Shown piece after piece: positions 23,924 through 32,545 of a stretch of 34,642 nt of DNA. Origin of the DNA: DAISIL01 sp036822015 (lineage in GTDB: Bacteria > Bacteroidota > Bacteroidia > Cytophagales > Bernardetiaceae); contig DAISIL010000032.1 in assembly GCA_036822015.1 (NCBI GenBank), positions 1-34,642 on the forward strand. The letters run 5' to 3'. A program made the translations under genes and the position numbers. Under the pieces are notes generated by a model, which ran no database searches, was not told where the DNA came from, and saw only the letters and a program-made list of their open reading frames with translations. Numbering within the stretch: the stretch's first letter is position 1; every line of letters starts with the position of its first letter.

Positions 23924-25807
23924 ATGAAAAAAGTACCTTATTTCGTCATTGATTTCGATAGTACCTTCACAAAAGTAGAGGCACTGGATGAGCTAGCCGA
24001 GGTGATTGGGGCAGATGCCACCACAAAATCCAGTATCGCTACCCTCACCCAACAGGCCATGAGCGGTGAATACTCTTTTGCACAATCTTTGAAAGAACGT
24101 GTATCGCTCTTGAAAGCGCACCGAGATCACCTGCCCGCACTCATCACGCGGCTACATACCCTGGTGTCAGACTCGTTTAAGCGCAACCGAGCCTTTTTTG
24201 AAACTTACCCCGAAAAGATACTGATCGTTTCGAGCGGCTTCAAAGATTTTATCCTACCCATCGTAGCTGACTATGGCATTTTACCCGAAAACGTTTATGC
24301 CAACACGTTTATCTTTGACCATCAAGGAAATATCACGGGTTTTGATACAGATAATGTCCTCTCAACCGACAATGGAAAAGTCAAACTACTCCAATCCCTT
24401 GATCTGGAAGGCGAGGTTGTCGTGATCGGCGATGGCTACACCGATTACGAAATCAAAGCCGCCGGACTAGCCGAAGCCTTCTATGCCTTCACCGAAAACA
24501 TCACCCGTGATGAAGTCATTCAGAAAGCAGAAAATAGAGTTTCAAATTTAGATGAATTTCTGTTTACTAACAATTTAGCAAGAAACATTTCATACCCCAA
24601 AAGCAAGATCAAAATTCTGCTTTTGGAGGGCATTCATCCACAAGCCATCGACACGTTCAAATCTGCGGGATACGACCAGGTAGAGATCATTCCCGGTGCC
24701 TTATCCGAAGACGAACTGATCGAGCGCATCGGAGATGTATCCGTTCTGGGACTGCGTTCCAAAACTAAGCTCACCGCCCGAGTACTTGAACATGCCCAAC
24801 GCCTGATGTGTGTCAGTGCTTTTTGTATCGGGACAAACCAGATCGACCTTACCGCCTGCCTCCAAAAGGGCATTCCGGTCTTCAATGCGCCATATAGCAA
24901 TACCCGAAGTGTCGTTGAACTGGCTATTAGTCAGATGATTATGCTCATGCGTAATCTGCCCGACCGCCTCCAGGAGATGCACCAGGGTATCTGGAAAAAA
25001 TCTGCCCAAAACAGCTATGAAGTTCGGGGTAAAAAGTTGGGAATCATTGGGTATGGAAATATCGGGGCGCAACTCTCCGTTCTGGCCGAAGCCCTCGGCT
25101 TAGAAGTCTATTTCTATGACATCGCTCCCAAACTCGCCCTCGGAAACGCCCGCCGCTGCCAAAGCCTGGACGAACTCCTCCAAATCGCCGACATCCTTAC
25201 CCTACATGTGGACGGCAGGAGCGAAAACAAGGCGATGATCCGAGAAGAGCATTTTCAAAAAATGAAAGATGGTGTAATTTTTATGAATCTTTCTCGTGGT
25301 TTTGTGGTGGACATAAGCGCTCTGGCAGAGGCGATCAAGTCTGGAAAGGTTCGCGGGGCATCCGTTGATGTTTTTCCCAAAGAACCCAAAACAAACCAAG
25401 ATCTTTTTTCGTCGCCGCTCCAGGGCTTACCCAATCTCATCCTCACCCCGCACATTGGCGGCAGTACGATGGAGGCCCAGGTGGACATTGCGCAATTTGT
25501 CCCCAGCAAAATCATTGATTATATCGACTCGGGCAATACGTCTTTGAGCGTCAATTTCCCTGAATTACAGCTTCCTAAGCAGCCCAAAGGGCATCGTCTC
25601 ATCCATATTCACCACAACAGAGCCGGACTGCTCGCCCAGATCAACCAGACCCTAGCCGAACATCGGGCCAATATCCTGGGGCAATACCTCAAAACCAACG
25701 AACACATCGGCTATGTCATCACAGACATCAACAAAGCCTACGACCAGACCCTCACCAAGGCCCTCAAAAAGGTGGAAGGAACGATACGTTTTAGGGTGCT
25801 GTATTGA
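23924..25807 (+). CDS. Bifunctional phosphoserine phosphatase / D-3-phosphoglycerate dehydrogenase fusion
   Basis: A 627-residue fusion of two serine-biosynthesis enzymes (first and last steps). Residues 1-215 are a HAD phosphatase of the SerB type: D10-x-D12-S-T (catalytic), EALDEL near 19-24 as in phosphoserine phosphatases, S103-S104, K152, and GDGYTDYE with D170 and D174. Residues about 227-550 are a SerA-type dehydrogenase: GYGNIG NAD-binding motif at 376-381, then R458 (LSRGFVVD), E487 (FPKEP) and H510 (TPHIGGST), the complete catalytic set. A C-terminal ACT-like domain (about 555-627; LIHIHHNRAGLLAQINQTL) would allow serine feedback. No frameshift or stop lies between the parts, so the fusion is real in this sequence. 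SerC, the middle enzyme, is not in the window. Cytoplasmic. Confidence 0.94.
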   Translation: MKKVPYFVIDFDSTFTKVEALDELAEVIGADATTKSSIATLTQQAMSGEYSFAQSLKERVSLLKAHRDHLPALITRLHTLVSDSFKRNRAFFETYPEKILIVSSGFKDFILPIVADYGILPENVYANTFIFDHQGNITGFDTDNVLSTDNGKVKLLQSLDLEGEVVVIGDGYTDYEIKAAGLAEAFYAFTENITRDEVIQKAENRVSNLDEFLFTNNLARNISYPKSKIKILLLEGIHPQAIDTFKSAGYDQVEIIPGALSEDELIERIGDVSVLGLRSKTKLTARVLEHAQRLMCVSAFCIGTNQIDLTACLQKGIPVFNAPYSNTRSVVELAISQMIMLMRNLPDRLQEMHQGIWKKSAQNSYEVRGKKLGIIGYGNIGAQLSVLAEALGLEVYFYDIAPKLALGNARRCQSLDELLQIADILTLHVDGRSENKAMIREEHFQKMKDGVIFMNLSRGFVVDISALAEAIKSGKVRGASVDVFPKEPKTNQDLFSSPLQGLPNLILTPHIGGSTMEAQVDIAQFVPSKIIDYIDSGNTSLSVNFPELQLPKQPKGHRLIHIHHNRAGLLAQINQTLAEHRANILGQYLKTNEHIGYVITDINKAYDQTLTKALKKVEGTIRFRVLY

Positions 25808-25822
25808 TTACAAAAATTCAAA

Positions 25823-25860
25823 GGAACGATGAGGCATATCAAAATTTCCCTCATCGTTCC
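25823..25860. terminator. Bidirectional terminator-like hairpin between convergent genes
   Basis: A perfect 12-bp inverted repeat, GGAACGATGAGG (25823-25834) and CCTCATCGTTCC (25849-25860), with a 14-nt loop, placed midway between the stop of the SerB-SerA gene and the stop of the convergent TonB receptor gene. On the minus strand it is followed by TTTGAATTTTTG, a fair U-rich tract; the plus-strand tract is weaker. Confidence 0.7.
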
Positions 25861-25879
25861 ATGTATCGCTTTTCCTGCT

Positions 25880-28249
25880 CTAAAATTGTAAGCGGTACAA
25901 AATATCTGGAAAGAAACCTATTTGATAAACGGTGTTTATTTGATCGGTTGAGGCGTTGTATCGCCGAACAAAGGCATTCTGATGATTGGTCAGATTTTGA
26001 AAATCAACAAAGAACTGCTGCGAGATTCTTTTGTTAGGACTGTTGATACGCAATCCAAATTTAAGGTCCCAACGAAAATAAGGATCGAAACGCTCGGCAA
26101 AAGCACGGCTATCGTCTAGTCGTTCACGCCCAAAATTTGCTCTTGTGGCCTCCAGGTCGATAGGTGTATAATAGCGACCGCCGGCCGTCGTCAATTTGGT
26201 GTCTATCGTGAGCGTGTACTTTTTGCCTATCAAGAACTCCCTGCCTGTCAGAACATTAAAAACATAGTTCTGGTTGAATGCTGTGTTCCGCTCAATTCCA
26301 TCGCTCCCCTTGTACCTGGATTGATAGAGCGAGGTAGTCAAAAGCAAGTAATAATTTTTACTAAAAAACTTCTCCAAGGTCAGCTCTGCACCGTAATTAC
26401 TCCCGGAGCCTTCATTCGTTAGTGATCCCACCTCTCGAAAACCAAAATCTGCTCCTTCATTGAGCAGCGAAAAAGGACTTGGAATACTTTGTACGGGTAC
26501 ATCAAAAAGTTGTTGATAATATATTTCCGTTTTTAGCCGCCAATCCATGCCCAGTTTGAGATCATACCCGATGATCCAATGACGACTCCGGGTGAAGGAT
26601 ACGTTTTTGTTCGTTTGACGGTTAGTAACAGGATCCTGGTAGAGTAAAAGTGGCAAAGGAATCATCTGACTATGTAAGCCATAGCCAAAATTGAAAGTAC
26701 TGCTGCGTGTCGCAAACCAGTTGAGGGCAAGACGTGGCTCAATGGCCCTTGAATCATTAAAACTTAAATACTGACCATGCAGTCCAATATTGAGTGTAAC
26801 ATCCTGCGTTAGCCGATATTGACTTTGTAGATAAACCTGGTACAAGGGCAAACGTCCTTCAAAATCTCTTACCGTTATCCAATCTGGTAGTCCATCTCCC
26901 GTTAGATCAGGGCGATTACTGCGATCTCTAACCAGGCTACCGATATCAAATATTTCTGCCTGCATTCCTGCCCGAAGGGTGAGTCTGCGGTTTAGCTTCT
27001 TGTTTAGGTAAGTGTGAACACTATAACGATTTTCGGTATCTTTTCCGTCTAAGGTATTAATTTTTGTAGGTGCAAGCTCATATTCATCCTGCCAAAACTT
27101 GCTTTGCAAGTGAGAAAATGCAAGTATAGTTCGCAAAAAAGCATCTTTTCCGACTGATATGGTATGCTTGATCCCCAATAGCCCAATACGAGATCGTGCA
27201 TAAAAGTCCTGATTAGCTTCCGCAAAGAGATCGTCCTGGTCAATCTCATCCGCTAAAAAAGCAATATTACTTGCCCCTCCAATACCAAAAAGTTCAATTT
27301 TACCTATTTTGCTTTGCCCCAGATCAACTTTAAAAGAAATATCCTGATAATTGGGTGCAGCATTGGTGCCAATAGGTAAAATATCATTGACCAAACCGAC
27401 AAAAGAATACCGGTAACTCACCAGGAAAGAGCCATTGTTTTTGGTGTTGAGCGGCCCCTCTGCCATGCCTTCAATACCAGTAAATGCCATTTGAAAAGTA
27501 AACTCTGTTTTGTCTGTATTCCCAGATCGAAAGCCAACATCAAAAACACCTGCGTTAGCATTTCCATACTCGGCCGGAAAAGCTCCGGTTAAAAAATCTG
27601 AATCTCGTATCAAATTGGTATTTAAGGCACTAACAGGGCCTCCCGTTGTTCCGAGTGTAGAAAAATGATTGGGATTGGGAATCGGAATGCCTTCAATACG
27701 CCAGAGTACGCCGGTGGGTGAATTACCACGAATCACAATATCATTACGCGAGTCGTTAGCTGTGCTTACTCCTGCAAAGTTGCTCGCCAAGCGTGCAACG
27801 TCGTTACGCCCACCCGAAAATCGCGTAACCTCTTCCATATTAAAGCTGCGCGCACTGATTGTTGCCAGATCGTTATTTGGCTTGTCTTTATCTACCTCCG
27901 GTGTGATCACAATTTCATCCAACTCCTCAAAAGATTCACGCATCACAACACTTAATAGGGTTTCTTTACCCGCTATTATCAGAACATTAGGTAAAGTAAT
28001 GGTCTCATAACCAATAAATTGTACACGAATTGTACGTCTGCCCACAGCCACATCCGTCAGCAAAAAACGTCCATTTTCATCTGAAACCGTACCCTGTAAG
28101 GGGTCGCTCTCAAGAATAACAATCGTTGCACCAGGTAAGGGTATTTCTGATTGGGCATCTTTAACTAACCCACGAATAGACTGGCTTTGTGCCAGTAGTT
28201 TGACAGAAAGCAACAAACAAAAAAGCAGAAAAAACAAAGATCGGATCAT
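25880..28249 (-). CDS. TonB-dependent receptor, apparently TetR-controlled
   Basis: A 789-residue outer-membrane receptor. ATG 28249 is chosen because it gives MIRSLFFLLFCLLLSVKLLAQ as signal peptide; a TTG two codons upstream is unlikely. Domains: CarboxypepD_reg-like (about 23-105; SIRGLVKDAQSEIPLPGATIVI, NGRFLLTDVAVGRRTIRVQFIGYETI), plug (about 130-245; NDIVIRGNSPTGVLWRIEGI, LTGAFPAEYGNANAGVFDVGF) and a beta-barrel ending in LYRLQF with the terminal Phe typical of barrel proteins. No SusD gene is adjacent. It lies 49 nt downstream of the TetR gene on the same strand. A near-copy of the palindrome in the tetR promoter sits 17 bp upstream of its start codon, so repression by that TetR is likely. 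Ligand unknown. The coding sequence looks more AT-rich than genes at 3-15 kb. Confidence 0.94.
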   Translation of the reverse strand: MIRSLFFLLFCLLLSVKLLAQSQSIRGLVKDAQSEIPLPGATIVILESDPLQGTVSDENGRFLLTDVAVGRRTIRVQFIGYETITLPNVLIIAGKETLLSVVMRESFEELDEIVITPEVDKDKPNNDLATISARSFNMEEVTRFSGGRNDVARLASNFAGVSTANDSRNDIVIRGNSPTGVLWRIEGIPIPNPNHFSTLGTTGGPVSALNTNLIRDSDFLTGAFPAEYGNANAGVFDVGFRSGNTDKTEFTFQMAFTGIEGMAEGPLNTKNNGSFLVSYRYSFVGLVNDILPIGTNAAPNYQDISFKVDLGQSKIGKIELFGIGGASNIAFLADEIDQDDLFAEANQDFYARSRIGLLGIKHTISVGKDAFLRTILAFSHLQSKFWQDEYELAPTKINTLDGKDTENRYSVHTYLNKKLNRRLTLRAGMQAEIFDIGSLVRDRSNRPDLTGDGLPDWITVRDFEGRLPLYQVYLQSQYRLTQDVTLNIGLHGQYLSFNDSRAIEPRLALNWFATRSSTFNFGYGLHSQMIPLPLLLYQDPVTNRQTNKNVSFTRSRHWIIGYDLKLGMDWRLKTEIYYQQLFDVPVQSIPSPFSLLNEGADFGFREVGSLTNEGSGSNYGAELTLEKFFSKNYYLLLTTSLYQSRYKGSDGIERNTAFNQNYVFNVLTGREFLIGKKYTLTIDTKLTTAGGRYYTPIDLEATRANFGRERLDDSRAFAERFDPYFRWDLKFGLRINSPNKRISQQFFVDFQNLTNHQNAFVRRYNASTDQINTVYQIGFFPDILYRLQF

Positions 28250-28266
28250 AAACAAATAATTTAAAA

Positions 28267-28279
28267 TGAACAGTGTTTA
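28267..28279. promoter_or_regulatory. Putative TetR operator upstream of the TonB receptor gene
   Basis: TGAACAGTGTTTA, which differs by one base from the perfect palindrome TAAACAGTGTTTA in the tetR promoter. It lies between the TetR stop and the receptor ATG (28249). Only an imperfect -7 (ATTATTTG on the minus strand, 28253-28260) is visible nearby. Confidence 0.6.
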
Positions 28280-28298
28280 GTTAAGAAGACAAAAAAAA

Positions 28299-28910
28299 TT
28301 AAATGTACCGGTTTGTACTGGCGAAGAGATCAAAAGCATCCAAAATAATTTGCTCTACCAACTCGGATGGATACATCGCCGTTCGTTCTCTGATGTAGAG
28401 CGAAACCGTACCGTGGACATAAGACCAAACCATGAAAGATACTTTATGTGTGTTCTTTTCCTGGATGTAGCCCTTATCAATGCACTCTTGTACCGTTTCA
28501 TACAAAAAATGATAACTTTGTATGCCCACATAGTCCTCTGAACGCGACTTACTCATTTGCATAGGAGCGCGTAAAATGAACATAAGATCATAGTATTCTG
28601 GATTTTTCATAGCAAATTGAACGTATTGTTTACCCAAAGCTTTTAGGCGTTCGAGTGGATGCTGAATGTCTTTAATTTTTTTGAGTTCATCAAGAAATAA
28701 AAAGAAGGCTTGCTCATGGACAGCATACAAGATTTCATCTTTGTCCTTAAAGTACAAATAAATCGTCGCCGGACTATATTCGATACGCTCGGCTATGGCC
28801 CGAATACTAGTATTTTCTATTCCTTTATTAACAAAAAGATAGCGCGCAGCTTCAATGATTTGCTGACGCATCTCCTCACGTTCCCGTTCTTTTCGTTCTT
28901 GAATGCCCAT
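28299..28910 (-). CDS. TetR/AcrR family transcriptional repressor
   Basis: A 203-residue regulator. The start is ATG 28910, giving MGIQERKEREREEMRQQIIEAA; a frame open to a TTG at 28934 would run through the promoter. The N-terminal helix-turn-helix is typical: RYLFVNKGIENTSIRAIAERIEYSPATIYLYFKDKDEILY (HTH core about residues 34-55). The C-terminal ligand-binding/dimerisation part (about 70-200) is divergent, with several aromatic and Met residues (YYDLMFILRAPMQM, VSFMVWSYVHGTVSLYIRE), as expected for a hydrophobic ligand pocket. The last helix carries VEQIILDAFDLF. A palindromic operator lies in its own promoter and another before the TonB receptor gene 49 nt downstream, pointing to autorepression plus control of the receptor. 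No efflux-pump genes are nearby. The inducer is unknown. Confidence 0.94.
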   Translation of the reverse strand: MGIQERKEREREEMRQQIIEAARYLFVNKGIENTSIRAIAERIEYSPATIYLYFKDKDEILYAVHEQAFFLFLDELKKIKDIQHPLERLKALGKQYVQFAMKNPEYYDLMFILRAPMQMSKSRSEDYVGIQSYHFLYETVQECIDKGYIQEKNTHKVSFMVWSYVHGTVSLYIRERTAMYPSELVEQIILDAFDLFASTNRYI

Positions 28911-28931
28911 AGATAAAGATATTGAACAGCA

Positions 28932-28963
28932 CAAATATACTAAACAGTGTTTATACTAACAAA
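28932..28963 (-). promoter_or_regulatory. tetR promoter
   Basis: On the minus strand: TTTG (28960-28963, -33), exactly 20 nt, then TATATTTG (28932-28939, matching TAnnTTTG). The tetR ATG at 28910 lies 21 nt downstream. The palindromic operator lies inside the spacer and would block polymerase when occupied. Confidence 0.65.
28941..28953. promoter_or_regulatory. Putative TetR autoregulatory operator
   Basis: TAAACAGTGTTTA, a perfect inverted repeat (6-bp arms TAAACA/TGTTTA around one G). It sits between the -33 and -7 elements of the tetR promoter. A one-mismatch copy occurs at 28267-28279, and a half-site-like TGAACAG at 28923-28929. Confidence 0.65.
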
Positions 28964-28975
28964 TTTTCGTGAAGT

Positions 28976-30613
28976 TTATTCCTCCCTCGCCACAAAAAGT
29001 TTGTAGTCTGGTAGGGCGATGCGATCCCAAAGCCAGGCATGTGATTGAAGAGCTTTGTATCGGATTGCGACCTGTTTTGTTGTATAATTACCTGATAATG
29101 AATCCAGAAGATACAATCGGTCTTCGGGTAAAAGCAATAGCTTGGGTTCGCTGATGGCGTCGATTTTGCGCCAATCCTCTATGCGTTCAAAACGAAGTTT
29201 GCCGTAGGTAGCCAGATTGAACTTGGCCGTAGCGCGTTCCCATTCAACAAAAATAAGGCGATGTGTTGCCAACTCTTCTGCATAATCCGTGAGCAACACC
29301 TGGGCAGCCTCTTTCTCTGCTTCTGGATGCACGATGGGAGCAATCATCCCTCCTACGTTGAGATAAACCCCCAGCAACAATACCCCTATACGCCAATGTG
29401 GATATGCTTTAAGAAAAACAAAAAATAAAATAAATAATAAATTGACCAACAGTACAAATAATACAATCCAGTAATTGATAAAAATATAAAAGGCAAACAA
29501 AAAAGACAAAAACGTAATCGCATATATAAACGCTACCAAACGGTAAGCTATCTTATCTACTGACAGTTGTGGGATAGTATAAATCAAAGAAGCAAAAACT
29601 AAGCTTTGTAGGGGAATCATCGAAAAAATATAACGATCATAAAAGACTAAAAAGAAAGGTGCAGTAATAGCAAAAAATAAAAACCAAAGTACACCTATCC
29701 CCACAAAAGATTTAGCTGTGGCTCCCTGCCGTTCCCACCAGCCCTTCCATAAAGCAAATCGCCACCCTACCAGTGCCAAAAAAGGCAGGGCATAACACAG
29801 AGTGAGCAAAAAACGCCCGCTGTTTGTCCAGAGCCGATAAGGGTCTTTGACCACACGCCCTCCTACCTGATCTTTAAAAAATTGTAACAAAAAGGCTTCT
29901 TCATGACGCACATATACATAAGCATACCAACCAAAAGCAATCAGCAAACCCAGCAGCAGCGGAACAGGACTTAATAAAATCTGCCAACGCACCCGCTGCC
30001 AGGGATTCACGAGCAGATACAAAAACGTAAGAACGCACAAAATCAGTCCGGGTACGCCTTTGGTCGCCACACTCAAGGCAAATCCCACATAAAAAATATA
30101 AGTAAAAAGAAGTGGAGGACGAACAGACTTTATCATACCAATAGCCCCATAAAGACCTAAGGATGTGTAAAATACAAGGGGCATATCCGGCATCGAACGC
30201 GAGGCACTCAAGATCAGCAAAGGATGAACGGATAAGATCAAGGCTGCCAAAGCAGCTAGCTTTTTTTCTTTTGTCCAGATCAATAAACTGGTTTGGTAAG
30301 TCAGGTAGAGTAAGCCCAAACCTCCGACCAAAAAAGGCAATCGCGCACTCCAAAACGACACGCCAAAAAGATGAAAGCCCGCCGCAGTCCACCAATAGGT
30401 AAGAATAGGCTTCTGAAATCTAAGATGATTATTGAAATACGGAGTAAGATAATCACCTGTCTTTAACATCTCAATCGCTGCATCCGTATAAAAGACCTCC
30501 GAGGGCGCAATAAAAAGCGCACCCAAAGAAAAAACGGCTGTTCCCAACAAAAAAATAGTAGCCGTCCCCCAAAAAGGACGCTCCTCAAACAATAATCGGA
30601 TTAACGAACGCAT
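28976..30613 (-). CDS. ArnT/PMT-like (GT39-type) glycosyltransferase
   Basis: A 545-residue polytopic membrane protein of the glycosyltransferase family 39/ArnT type, which moves a sugar from a polyprenyl-phosphate carrier onto lipid or protein at the outer face of the inner membrane. The first helix (TATIFLLGTAVFSLGALFI) is followed by the family's periplasmic loop (SEVFYTDAAIEMLKTGDYLTPYFNNHLRFQKPILTYW), then SASRSMPDMPLVFYTSLGLYGA, both strongly characteristic. About eleven or twelve helices and a C-terminal soluble part of about 100 residues are visible. The acceptor cannot be predicted. The gene lies 65 nt upstream of tetR on the same strand, with the tetR promoter in between, and 105 nt after the PIG-L gene; I saw no clear promoter in that gap. 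Composition is AT-rich, partly because of the membrane segments. Confidence 0.9.
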   Translation of the reverse strand: MRSLIRLLFEERPFWGTATIFLLGTAVFSLGALFIAPSEVFYTDAAIEMLKTGDYLTPYFNNHLRFQKPILTYWWTAAGFHLFGVSFWSARLPFLVGGLGLLYLTYQTSLLIWTKEKKLAALAALILSVHPLLILSASRSMPDMPLVFYTSLGLYGAIGMIKSVRPPLLFTYIFYVGFALSVATKGVPGLILCVLTFLYLLVNPWQRVRWQILLSPVPLLLGLLIAFGWYAYVYVRHEEAFLLQFFKDQVGGRVVKDPYRLWTNSGRFLLTLCYALPFLALVGWRFALWKGWWERQGATAKSFVGIGVLWFLFFAITAPFFLVFYDRYIFSMIPLQSLVFASLIYTIPQLSVDKIAYRLVAFIYAITFLSFLFAFYIFINYWIVLFVLLVNLLFILFFVFLKAYPHWRIGVLLLGVYLNVGGMIAPIVHPEAEKEAAQVLLTDYAEELATHRLIFVEWERATAKFNLATYGKLRFERIEDWRKIDAISEPKLLLLPEDRLYLLDSLSGNYTTKQVAIRYKALQSHAWLWDRIALPDYKLFVAREE

Positions 30614-30718
30614 CGGATGGATATATCTTTTTAAGAAACGAATGTACGGTAATTTTGGATTAAAATGGCAAGAAAGACATCTTATACAAAAACGAACTAA
30701 GCATAAAAGTTGATCGCC

Positions 30719-31447
30719 TTACCTACGAACTCCATGATAAGCGTTAATGTGCCGAATCAGCATAAAAGCCTCTGCCAGTGGATGTCCAATGACAATACCC
30801 CAACGTTGTGCCAAAATCCGCAAAGCCTCTGGTGAACGCGGGTGTGGGTACTCTCGCCGCTCGAAGACATAAGCCTCCATTCCTTTTATTTTTGCTAGCA
30901 AACTATCTTCACCAAATGGAATGAAGAAATTAGGTAAAAATGGATTAGGATAATTGTAAGCCTGCCATTCGGTAGAAGAAGGTGTTTCAAAACAGATGAT
31001 CGTTTGGACGATTTCCCCCTTCATGGGGCGTGTTGCCGTGATTACAGCCTCAAAAGTACGGCGATGGTCGATATTGGTATCGCTGCCGTGGTGGGTAAAA
31101 ATAATCTGTGGTAAAAAATTTTGCTTTTCTTGTTCTATAACTTTGACCAAATCTAAAAGAGCAACTGTATCAAAGCGATTATCTGGAAAATCATAAACAC
31201 CTACGCTTTCATAACCAATCTCTGCCTGGGCGGCGTAAATGTTTTGTCGGTGCATTTCAAGTTCTGCTTTCCAGCGGGCGGGATCGCGCACATCTGCCCG
31301 CGAGGTCAGTCCCTCTCCGAGGATGACACACCTCACCTTACACCCCTCTGTTTGTATGAGATGATGAATGCTAGCCCCAAGCCCGAGTAACTCGTCGTCT
31401 GGATGTGCTACAACAACGAGTATGTTTTTATTTTTGAAATTTATCAT
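30719..31447 (-). CDS. PIG-L family zinc-dependent deacetylase
   Basis: A 242-residue enzyme of the PIG-L/LmbE family, which removes N-acetyl groups from sugars such as GlcNAc conjugates. The zinc motif is AHPDDE (H15, D17, D18) and the second half is HHGSDTNIDHRR (H119, H120, D123, H128; H128 completes the zinc site). Length is typical (220-250) and no signal peptide is present. The gene begins 3 nt after the prfA stop and is thus likely the third gene of a pheT-prfA-pigL transcript, although function gives no reason for that pairing. In Bacteroidota similar enzymes act in bacillithiol or sugar-nucleotide pathways, and others are of unknown role; I cannot choose among these from sequence. 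Confidence 0.92.
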   Translation of the reverse strand: MINFKNKNILVVVAHPDDELLGLGASIHHLIQTEGCKVRCVILGEGLTSRADVRDPARWKAELEMHRQNIYAAQAEIGYESVGVYDFPDNRFDTVALLDLVKVIEQEKQNFLPQIIFTHHGSDTNIDHRRTFEAVITATRPMKGEIVQTIICFETPSSTEWQAYNYPNPFLPNFFIPFGEDSLLAKIKGMEAYVFERREYPHPRSPEALRILAQRWGIVIGHPLAEAFMLIRHINAYHGVRR

Positions 31448-31450
31448 GGA

Positions 31451-32530
31451 TTAAAAAATTTCATCTGCGGCAGCTTGCATTTTTTCGGCGTTTTCGGCCA
31501 TTCTTAATCGCTCCACAAAGCCATCCAGGTCTCCGCCAAGTGTTGCTTGTAGGTTATAGACGGTATAGTTGATCCGATGGTCGGTAACACGTCCCTGTGG
31601 AAAATTGTAAGTACGTATCTTTTCAGAGCGATCTCCGCTGCGAACCATAGACTTACGGGCTGCACTAACTTCTGCATTTTGCTTATCTTGTTCCATTTGG
31701 TAAATACGAGACCGCAAAACAGACAAGGCTTTTTCGTAGTTTTTGTGCTGCGATCGCCCATCTTGACACTCAGCAACGATACCCGTAGGCAAGTGCGTAA
31801 GACGTATAGCAGATTCGGTTTTGTTGATATGTTGTCCACCAGCACCAGAAGCTCGAAAAGTATCTTTTTTGATGTCATTCATGTTAATTTCTACATCTAC
31901 CTCTTCGGTCTCTGGTAAGACAGCCACCGTTGCAGCCGACGTATGTACCCGCCCCTGACTTTCGGTGGCCGGCACACGCTGTACACGATGCACGCCGGCC
32001 TCAAACTTGAGCTGCCCAAAAACTTCTTCCCCTGATACCATCACCGAAATCTCTTTGTAGCCGCCCGCTGTCCCTTCGGTGAAGTTAAGCAACTCTACCT
32101 GCCAACCCTTTTGCTCAAAAAACATGCGATACATTTTATACAAATCACCAGCAAAGAGAGCCGCTTCATCCCCCCCTGTACCGCTACGAATTTCAAAAAT
32201 TGCATTTTTATCGTCATCAGGATCTTTGGGGAGCAGCATCATTTTGAGTTCCTCTTCGAGGGGTTCAAGCTGCGGTTCGAGTTCTTCAAGTTCTTGCCTG
32301 GCCAGTTCACGAAATTCGGGATCGGATTCTTCACGCAGCATTTTTTTTGCTCCTGCAATATCAGCTTTTAATTTTTGGCAATTCTGATCTTTAAGAACTA
32401 TTTTTTGCAGGTCTTTGTACTCTTTGGTGAGTTTGACATACCGAGTTTGATCCGAGACAATGTCGGGTTGTACGATTAGATCACTGACCTCCTGGTAGCG
32501 TTTGGCAATGGCATCGAGCTTGTCGCGCAT
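31451..32530 (-). CDS. prfA: Peptide chain release factor 1
   Basis: A 359-residue class I release factor that reads UAA and UAG in the ribosomal A site and triggers peptide release. Visible features are the N-terminal helical domain with coiled-coil segments, the stop-codon recognition region (HRVQRVPATESQGRVHTSA, PAT motif near 185), and the catalytic GGQ at 231-233 (GAGGQHINKTESAIRLTHLPTGI), close to the position in E. coli RF1. The C-terminus (DRSEKIRTYNFPQGRVTDHRINYTVYNL) is also typical. RF2 is excluded because its recognition motif is SPF rather than PxT. It lies 15 nt after pheT and 3 nt before the PIG-L gene. Length normal and all key residues present. Confidence 0.98.
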   Translation of the reverse strand: MRDKLDAIAKRYQEVSDLIVQPDIVSDQTRYVKLTKEYKDLQKIVLKDQNCQKLKADIAGAKKMLREESDPEFRELARQELEELEPQLEPLEEELKMMLLPKDPDDDKNAIFEIRSGTGGDEAALFAGDLYKMYRMFFEQKGWQVELLNFTEGTAGGYKEISVMVSGEEVFGQLKFEAGVHRVQRVPATESQGRVHTSAATVAVLPETEEVDVEINMNDIKKDTFRASGAGGQHINKTESAIRLTHLPTGIVAECQDGRSQHKNYEKALSVLRSRIYQMEQDKQNAEVSAARKSMVRSGDRSEKIRTYNFPQGRVTDHRINYTVYNLQATLGGDLDGFVERLRMAENAEKMQAAADEIF

Positions 32531-32545
32531 AGTTTTAAGGAAATT

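Noticed and set aside
25823..25860. The 12-bp inverted repeat as a mobile-element end or attachment site
   Set aside because: It is a single hairpin placed exactly between two convergent stop codons, with a U-rich tract, and no transposase or direct repeats flank it; a terminator explains it better.
17772..28249. SusC/SusD-type polysaccharide utilisation locus
   Set aside because: Both TonB receptors are short (under 800 residues), no SusD-like lipoprotein and no glycoside hydrolases are near them.
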